Source: an uncultured Moraxella sp.
GTDB taxonomy: Bacteria > Pseudomonadota > Gammaproteobacteria > Pseudomonadales > Moraxellaceae
Assembly: GCA_943908425.1 (NCBI GenBank)
Contig: CALTTC010000008.1
Location: 1 to 64,000, forward strand
Reading direction: 5' to 3'
DNA: 64,000 bases
Shown one piece after another: positions 58,665-64,000 of this stretch. The notes beneath the pieces are model-generated. The model was not told where the DNA came from. It saw nothing but the letters and a program-made list of their open reading frames with translations, and made no database searches. A program made the translations under genes and the position numbers. How positions within the stretch are numbered: position 1 is the stretch's first letter; each line of letters begins with the position of its first letter.

Positions 58665-60284
58665 TTAAGTGTTCTTATTAGTGTTTTTATTAAACCGCAG
58701 CCGCTTCAAATTCGCTTGAATGTCTTTTTCAAGCCCATGCGATTGGGTGAATAAATCGCTTAAATTTTGCTCAAAGTCCGCCATTTTTTGCAAAAATTCG
58801 TCTTCGCTAATGTCCACATAATCAATTTTGACATCAAAATATTGTCCAGCGGATAGGCTGTAATTTTTTGCTTTAATGGCTTCATAATCCACCACCACGC
58901 TAAAATCTTCCACCGCTTGTTTTTGGGCAAAGGTATCACAAATTTGGCGTTCTTCCTCGTCGGTCAGCACCGTTTTTTGGTTTTTGCCGTCTTTGACTTT
59001 TTCGCCAAGGTTTGACGCATCAATCAGCACCACCTCGCCAGTATTGGCTTTATCAATAAACAAAATAGACACGTTGGTGCCTGTGGTGGCAAAGATATTA
59101 GACGGCATGGACACCACGCCAGCGAGCATTTTATTATCCACCAAATGGGTGCGAATTTTTTTGTCTATGCCTGATTGGGCGGTGATAAAGCCTGTAGGTA
59201 CAACGATTGCCGCTTTGCCGTCGTCTTTTAGGCTATACAAAATATGCTGGATAAACAGCTGATAAATCGCCATGCTTTCTTTTTTGCTTTTGGGAATGTT
59301 GGGAATGCCTGCAAAAAACCGCTCGTTATTTTCTTTGCTGTCTAACTGATTGCGAGAATCGCTAAAGTCCAATTTAAACGGCGGATTGGACACAATAAAA
59401 TCAAATCGCTTTAACCTGCCGTCGCTGTTTTTGTGATAGGGCGATAACATGGTGTCGCCTTGAATGATATTGCTTAACGAATGAATCAAATTGTTTAAAA
59501 TCAAATTCAAACGCAATAAATGCGATGATTTTTGCGAAATGTCCTGCGTATAAATCATACATTTATCTTCACCAATGGCATGAGCCAAATTCATCAACAG
59601 CGTACCTGAACCTGCCGACGGGTCATAGACATCAACGCTTTTCACCGTCCCACGCTGATTTTGGGGGATTAAAATGCTTGCCATAATGCGAGCGACCGCA
59701 TGGGGGGTATAGTATTCGGCATATTTACCGCCTGAATTGCTGTTGTAGTCCTTGATGAGATACTCAAAAATGGTGGCAAAAAAATCAAATTTTTGGGCAA
59801 AAATATTCTCAAAACTAAAGCCCGTTAATTTAGAAATAATGGCATGGCAAAAATCATCTCGGCGGTCTTCTTCGGTGATGTATTCGCTCACTCGCTCAAA
59901 CAATTTAACTTTAGCACCGCCTGCGGTTTTGACCGAAAACAAGTCGGCGTTTTCGGTGGCAATATCGGTTAAGGTATCATCAAATAATTTGGCAAAATCG
60001 GCATCGTTTTGCCTGCTGTGCAAGTAGGAGATTAAATGCTCAGGCTTTAAAACCGCTGTTTTGCTCTCAATCTCCATATTGATAAATTCAATATCTTCAT
60101 CAGGACGCTCGGCACGCAATTTGTTGCGTTCATAAGTGTATTTGTCATTTAAAAACTTATACAAAAACACTTGACTGATAATCTTAAACTCGTTGCCGTC
60201 ATTGCCTAAGCCATAATTGGCACAAATGGTCTTTAGGCTGTCAATTAAGGATTTGGTTTGTTCGGTGAAGTTTTGGTTGGTCAT
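58665..60284 (-). CDS. hsdM: Type I restriction-modification methyltransferase subunit
   Basis: A 539-residue N6-adenine methyltransferase. The N-terminal helical HsdM domain (residues 1-140) precedes the catalytic domain: YYTPHAVARIMASIL, SAM-binding motif I DPSAGSGTLLMN (near residue 220), and catalytic motif IV SNPPFKLDF (near residue 285). The C-terminal 60 residues are coiled-coil-like and charged. It needs HsdS for sequence recognition. AAAGGGAA precedes ATG 60284. It lies after hsdR, hsdS and the Abi gene, with a 174-base gap, so it may have its own promoter; that would allow methylation even without the upstream genes. Confidence 0.93.
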   Translation of the reverse strand: MTNQNFTEQTKSLIDSLKTICANYGLGNDGNEFKIISQVFLYKFLNDKYTYERNKLRAERPDEDIEFINMEIESKTAVLKPEHLISYLHSRQNDADFAKLFDDTLTDIATENADLFSVKTAGGAKVKLFERVSEYITEEDRRDDFCHAIISKLTGFSFENIFAQKFDFFATIFEYLIKDYNSNSGGKYAEYYTPHAVARIMASILIPQNQRGTVKSVDVYDPSAGSGTLLMNLAHAIGEDKCMIYTQDISQKSSHLLRLNLILNNLIHSLSNIIQGDTMLSPYHKNSDGRLKRFDFIVSNPPFKLDFSDSRNQLDSKENNERFFAGIPNIPKSKKESMAIYQLFIQHILYSLKDDGKAAIVVPTGFITAQSGIDKKIRTHLVDNKMLAGVVSMPSNIFATTGTNVSILFIDKANTGEVVLIDASNLGEKVKDGKNQKTVLTDEEERQICDTFAQKQAVEDFSVVVDYEAIKAKNYSLSAGQYFDVKIDYVDISEDEFLQKMADFEQNLSDLFTQSHGLEKDIQANLKRLRFNKNTNKNT

Positions 60285-60427
60285 GGGGATTCCCTTTATC
60301 GTTTCAATGTGTCATTTCAATGCGTCGTAATATTGCCAAATAACGCTTTTTGTATATAAAAATTTGTATATAAAAATAAAAAAATTTTGACTTAAAAAAT
60401 AATATTGTGTATTATATAAAGCGATAC

Positions 60428-60457
60428 AACCACACTCCCTGATTGCACAGTGTGGTT
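60428..60457. terminator. Hairpin between the Abi gene and hsdM
   Basis: AACCACAC (60428-60435) pairs with GTGTGGTT (60450-60457). The T run follows on the plus strand only; on the minus strand, where the genes are, no T run follows. It may pause rather than end the Abi transcript before hsdM. Confidence 0.5.
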
Positions 60458-60458
60458 T

Positions 60459-61415
60459 TTATTTGTCCAAATATGGCTGACGCCAAAGCTCCCAAACGTG
60501 GTAATCGTCTATTAAGCCAAAAACTTTTAAGTTAATTTTTTTGCTGCTGTGTTTGGGGAATTCTTTTAATAAATCAGCAAAACGCCTATCCCATTGTGAA
60601 TTTGGGCAAAGCACATCAAGCATCTGTTTCATCACGCAAAAATAAAAAAATACTCGTGTATTGTCCAAATCTTGCCAATACGGCTCTTGTATCGGCGGAG
60701 ATTTCATCACAACACGCACATTCCATAAGCGGTCATGGTGAGCACAGATATTGCGGATTTCATTTAAGCTTTTAAGCCATTGTGAAAAAGTCTTACCTTT
60801 TGCCACACCGTATTTATGGGCAATGTTATCACGGTCTGACCTTTTCATGCCTTCATACAACTTTGACATTGAGCCAAAATCCCACACGCCACAAACCGCC
60901 CAAACAGGCAAATCTCCATATTTTTCAAAATTATGTAATACATAAGTTGCATTTCTTTTTTGGGCTTTTTTTACCAAATTATCCACATAGTCTAGCCATT
61001 GCTGATGTCGGCTTTGCGTTTTATTGGATTGAGTTTTGGTAAATTTGCCGTCAAAATAAGTAGGATTGCGATACGCCAAAGGGTCTTTTTCGCCCAACAA
61101 ATGCGAAATATCTACTTTAACCGCCGTTTCTATACGCTCTAAGGCATCAAGTGCCAAAAGTCGTAATTTTTTGTCAAATAAATATAAAGACAATACATCT
61201 TCAAAATCACTATGGGGCATAAATGTATCTAATAGTTGTTGTTTGGCATTATCCCATTGGCGAAATACATAAAAATAGCCACTCAGACGATAATACCCTA
61301 TCCTAGATAAATAATGTTCTAAGCGAGTAATGTCTTGGATTTGCAACCCCCTACTTTGTAATAAATTGGCTTGGTCTGAAAAACTCAGCCATTGCTTTAT
61401 TGGGGCTTTATTCAT
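60459..61415 (-). CDS. Abi_2 family abortive-infection protein (HEPN-type)
   Basis: A 318-residue protein of the AbiD/AbiF (Abi_2) family. Landmarks are HYLSRIGYYRLSGYFYVFR near residue 35, FDKKLRLLALDALERIETAVKVDISHLLG near 85, and RNICAHHDRLWN near 230. The last fits the RX4-6H motif of HEPN ribonucleases. Such proteins stop phage growth by damaging the host, probably by RNA cleavage; the trigger is unknown here. ATG 61415 overlaps the end of hsdS by 8 bases (ATGAATAA), so it is translated with the restriction system's specificity subunit. Confidence 0.88.
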   Translation of the reverse strand: MNKAPIKQWLSFSDQANLLQSRGLQIQDITRLEHYLSRIGYYRLSGYFYVFRQWDNAKQQLLDTFMPHSDFEDVLSLYLFDKKLRLLALDALERIETAVKVDISHLLGEKDPLAYRNPTYFDGKFTKTQSNKTQSRHQQWLDYVDNLVKKAQKRNATYVLHNFEKYGDLPVWAVCGVWDFGSMSKLYEGMKRSDRDNIAHKYGVAKGKTFSQWLKSLNEIRNICAHHDRLWNVRVVMKSPPIQEPYWQDLDNTRVFFYFCVMKQMLDVLCPNSQWDRRFADLLKEFPKHSSKKINLKVFGLIDDYHVWELWRQPYLDK

Positions 61416-62595
61416 CACCCACCCCCACCTGCCCATTCATCAACATGGGCAATAAAAAATCTCGCAATTGGGAAAGTTGTTGGTTTTGTTTTTCTAAATT
61501 TTCTGCTTGTAATAGATATTTATTTATGCTTTTTGAGAAATTTAAATTATTTGGTAAGGCGATTTTAATATTTTCAATATCACCTTTTGTAATAAATTTT
61601 ATGATTGAACCACGAGAACCATAGATAAATTTTTCTACATTATCTTTGATTAAAAAATATACTATTGAATATAAAATATCTTTTATTGGCTCTAATACAT
61701 ATGTTCTTTGATACGCATTAAATTTTCCTTGATAACGCTTAACAGAAAAAGAACCATTTCCAGCTAACAAAATTGCTTTTGTATCAAAAGCAAAAACATC
61801 ACATTTTAAATTTTTTTCAGCACATGTAAAAAAAGGATATTGACCATTTTCTGTTGCAAAGTTTGCATCTTCTCTACCTACTGATAATTGGACTATCTCC
61901 CCCAAACTTTTAACCTCCCACCCCTTCGGGATTTCTCGTTTTAAAGTGTCGTTATAGACCATATCGCCACCGCTGGATTTGTAGGGGTTGCCGTTGTCGT
62001 CAGGAAAATCAAATTGCACAAACCAATAATCATACAGCGTTTTTGCCATTTGCTCTAATTGGGCATTGATTTGGTTGTTTAGGGCGATTTTTTGGTCTAG
62101 GGCGGATAAAATATTGGCAATGGATTTTTGGGTTTTTAGACAAGGTAAAACAATATTTACTTTTTTTAAAAAATCAATAGTTATTGCTTTTTGTACAGCT
62201 CCAATGTTATTGTTTGAAATCTGCCTTTTAAAACTTTCTGAATTTAACCAATAATACAGAAAGCCCACATCAACTAACTCTCTCTTAAATCTCCTAAGCC
62301 AAGTTAAGTTCCCATCTTTAAAATAAAACTCATTATTTTTAACAAGATAAACAACACCCAACGTCCCAACAGATGTAATTAAAATATCATCAGTTTCTGG
62401 GGTAGGAAATTTGCTTTTAATTTCATTAAATTTATCATAAGAAATAAATAATTTTTCAGAAATACTTCTACCTTCTGACAACTCAATAATTTCTTTACTT
62501 CTATAAAAAGGAATTCCCTTATCAACATAATCAGATAAATGAATTCTTTTACTTTAACCTATTTCACAAATATCACTTAACACATACTTTTTCAT
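61408..62595 (-). pseudogene. hsdS: Type I restriction specificity subunit with an early in-frame stop codon
   Basis: From ATG 62595 the frame reads MKKYVLSDICEIG, then TAA (62556-62554), then SKRIHLSDYVDKGIPFYRSK and continues unbroken to 61408. Without the stop it would be 395 residues with two target-recognition domains, each ending in an HsdS-like helix: IANILSALDQKIALNNQINAQLEQM, and LEKQNQQLSQLRDFLLPMLM at the end. The residue at the stop is usually a basic or polar one (G-K/R-G/S-K-R), so a one-base change of AAA or CAA to TAA is likely. A TTG at 62481 could restart a protein lacking 38 residues. Unless read through, the system should lack a full first recognition domain. Confidence 0.8.
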
Positions 62596-62631
62596 CTCAA
62601 TCTTATCTCTTAAATTCTATTTACAATGTTA

Positions 62632-64000
62632 TTAAACAATCCGCCCACTTTCTTTTAAATATTCTTTGACCAATAAGCCATTGATGCTTTTAATGTCTTG
62701 TGGGCTGACGGCGAATTGTTGTTGGCGTTTAAAGTGGTTTAAGATGCTGCCTTGCATTTGTTTTTCAAAATAGCTTTCGTTGTCCAGCATTTGTTGCAAA
62801 TTGAGTACTTTTTCGTCTGTGTCTTGTTTTACGCCCATAAGAGCATCAAGGACTTTTTGGCGTTGTCCGCAAAAAGGTTGTTTGTTTATCAGGCGTTTGT
62901 GTAGGCGGGCGAATTTGGCATCGCCTTGGTATTTATGGCGGAGTTGTTCGTTTTGGCGGTTGAGCGTTTTGATTTTGAGATAAATTTCGTCCAGTAGGCT
63001 GATGTTTTTGACCATGTCATTTTGCGATACTTGCGATAAATTGCGGTTTTTAAATATGCGTTCCAATTCTTCACGCAAGGCGATGAATTCTGGGTCTTCT
63101 TTGTCAAAATTTGCCGCTAAATTTTCACGCACTTTTTTTAGGCTGTCTTTTAGGTCGTCGGCGAGTTTGAGTTCGTGTTCGCCAATTTTGGTAAATTGAA
63201 AATAAATGTCTTCTAAGCTTTCATGGAGCAGGTGGTTGCTGTCGCCTGCTGATAGGCTTTCTAACAGATTGAGTTTGTCTAGTTGTGCTTGGGTTTCACG
63301 GTATAAAATGGCGAGTTTGTCAAAGTCTAATTGGTCTAAATGGTGATAATCGCCTTGTAGGCGTAAGAGGTTGTAGAGTTCTTTGGCGGTTTGTAGGGCT
63401 TGTTTTAGGGTTAAGATGTGTTTTTTATCGTCAATTTGGCTGATTTGTTGGCAAAATATTTCGGCGTTTTGGGTGTCAAAGTCAAATAAAACGTCTTTGA
63501 TGTGGGCGATGTCTTGGGCGATTTCTTGTTCGCTTTTGAACATGTGGCTGTAGGCTTGGATGTCGTCGCCCAATTCGCTGGTGAGTTCGTCCCAGTAGGC
63601 TTTGTTGGTTTTGTCAAATTCTTTTTGAATGTCGGCAAAATCTACCACGTAGCCATAGCGATAATGTTCGTAGGTGCGGTTGATGCGGGTTAGGGCTTGT
63701 AGTAGGTTGTGGGCTTTAATCACTCGTCCCAGATACAGTTTTTTAAGGCGTGGGGCGTCAAAGCCTGTGAGCAACATGTTGTAGACCAATAATAGGTCTA
63801 TTTTGCCGTCTTTAAAGTCTTCTATCTGTTGTTTGCGGTCTTCTTTGCTGCCGATGTCGTGCAAGATTAGGGCGGCACGGCTGAGCTTTTGGGGGTCGCT
63901 TTGGCGGTCGGTGGTGGCGTATTGGCTTTGAAAGTGTTCAAATAGGGCTTTGGCTTGTTCGCTGCTGTCGCAGATGACCATGGCTCCTAGGCTGTTGTCG
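62632..64000 (-). CDS. hsdR: Type I restriction endonuclease subunit R, C-terminal part
   Basis: The gene runs in from beyond the right edge; 456 codons are inside. It starts within the second helicase domain: AMVICDSSEQAKALF, LLVYNMLLTGFDAPRLKKLYLGR and LLQALTRINRTY are helicase motifs IV to VI of HsdR. The remaining part is the helical C-terminal domain that binds the methyltransferase. The nuclease and first helicase domains lie outside the window. The stop is 36 bases before the hsdS ATG, on the same strand. The order hsdR-hsdS-abi-hsdM is unusual. Confidence 0.9.
   Translation of the reverse strand, partial: DNSLGAMVICDSSEQAKALFEHFQSQYATTDRQSDPQKLSRAALILHDIGSKEDRKQQIEDFKDGKIDLLLVYNMLLTGFDAPRLKKLYLGRVIKAHNLLQALTRINRTYEHYRYGYVVDFADIQKEFDKTNKAYWDELTSELGDDIQAYSHMFKSEQEIAQDIAHIKDVLFDFDTQNAEIFCQQISQIDDKKHILTLKQALQTAKELYNLLRLQGDYHHLDQLDFDKLAILYRETQAQLDKLNLLESLSAGDSNHLLHESLEDIYFQFTKIGEHELKLADDLKDSLKKVRENLAANFDKEDPEFIALREELERIFKNRNLSQVSQNDMVKNISLLDEIYLKIKTLNRQNEQLRHKYQGDAKFARLHKRLINKQPFCGQRQKVLDALMGVKQDTDEKVLNLQQMLDNESYFEKQMQGSILNHFKRQQQFAVSPQDIKSINGLLVKEYLKESGRIV

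Overview
The window is a chromosomal segment of a gamma-proteobacterium of the Moraxellaceae, most likely a Moraxella species. This is inferred from the AT-leaning composition, a fused nuoCD, a pilU gene, an FbpABC-type iron transporter, and the frequency of Q/N/S/T-rich tails on otherwise ordinary proteins. No rRNA, tRNA, insertion sequence or CRISPR array was seen.

Layout. (1) 314-8380, plus strand: a tellurium-resistance-type (Ter) stress cluster. It holds a biosynthetic half (TRSP-type phosphoribosyltransferase, HAD phosphatase, StiP/PELOTA phosphoribosyltransferase-like protein, HpcH/CitE-like lyase) and a TerD-domain half (terA, terD, terE, an AIM24 protein, terZ). (2) 8591-12227, minus strand, convergent with it: a RavA-like MoxR ATPase carrying a beta-helix-like tail, and a translationally coupled LRAT-VWA (ViaA-like) partner that is put out of frame by an 8-bp tandem repeat. 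(3) 12357-17160: acetyl-CoA hydrolase/CoA-transferase, argG and a 3-hydroxyisobutyryl-CoA hydrolase-like protein. (4) 17264-21808: divergent fbpA / fbpBC with a Fur box between them, then iscX. (5) 22096-29817: katG, an MscS channel, katA and two DUF2059 proteins. (6) 30034-52170: the complex I (nuo) operon and fpr. nuoE to nuoN are compact, but nuoA, nuoB, nuoCD and nuoE are separated from each other by unrelated cargo: two hypotheticals; a desaturase plus an EamA transporter; a LysE exporter plus pilU. (7) 52952-58564, minus strand: amidase, ElyC/SanA-like protein, murB, low-molecular-weight phosphatase, hslR, a 5'-defective ASCH gene and ilvA. (8) 58665-64000, minus strand: a type I restriction-modification locus in the order hsdR (cut by the window edge), hsdS, Abi_2, hsdM.

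The most striking pattern is four genes whose reading frame is broken at one small site while the rest of the gene is intact: an 8-bp tandem repeat in the LRAT-VWA gene, an A8 run in a hypothetical gene inside nuo, a TATG duplication in the desaturase, and a TAA codon at position 14 of hsdS. All four lie in accessory genes and three lie in tandem-repeat or homopolymer sequence, so ON/OFF switching or recent inactivation is likely. Possibly novel systems are the RavA-like/LRAT-VWA pair next to the Ter module, and the Abi_2 gene embedded in the type I restriction operon.
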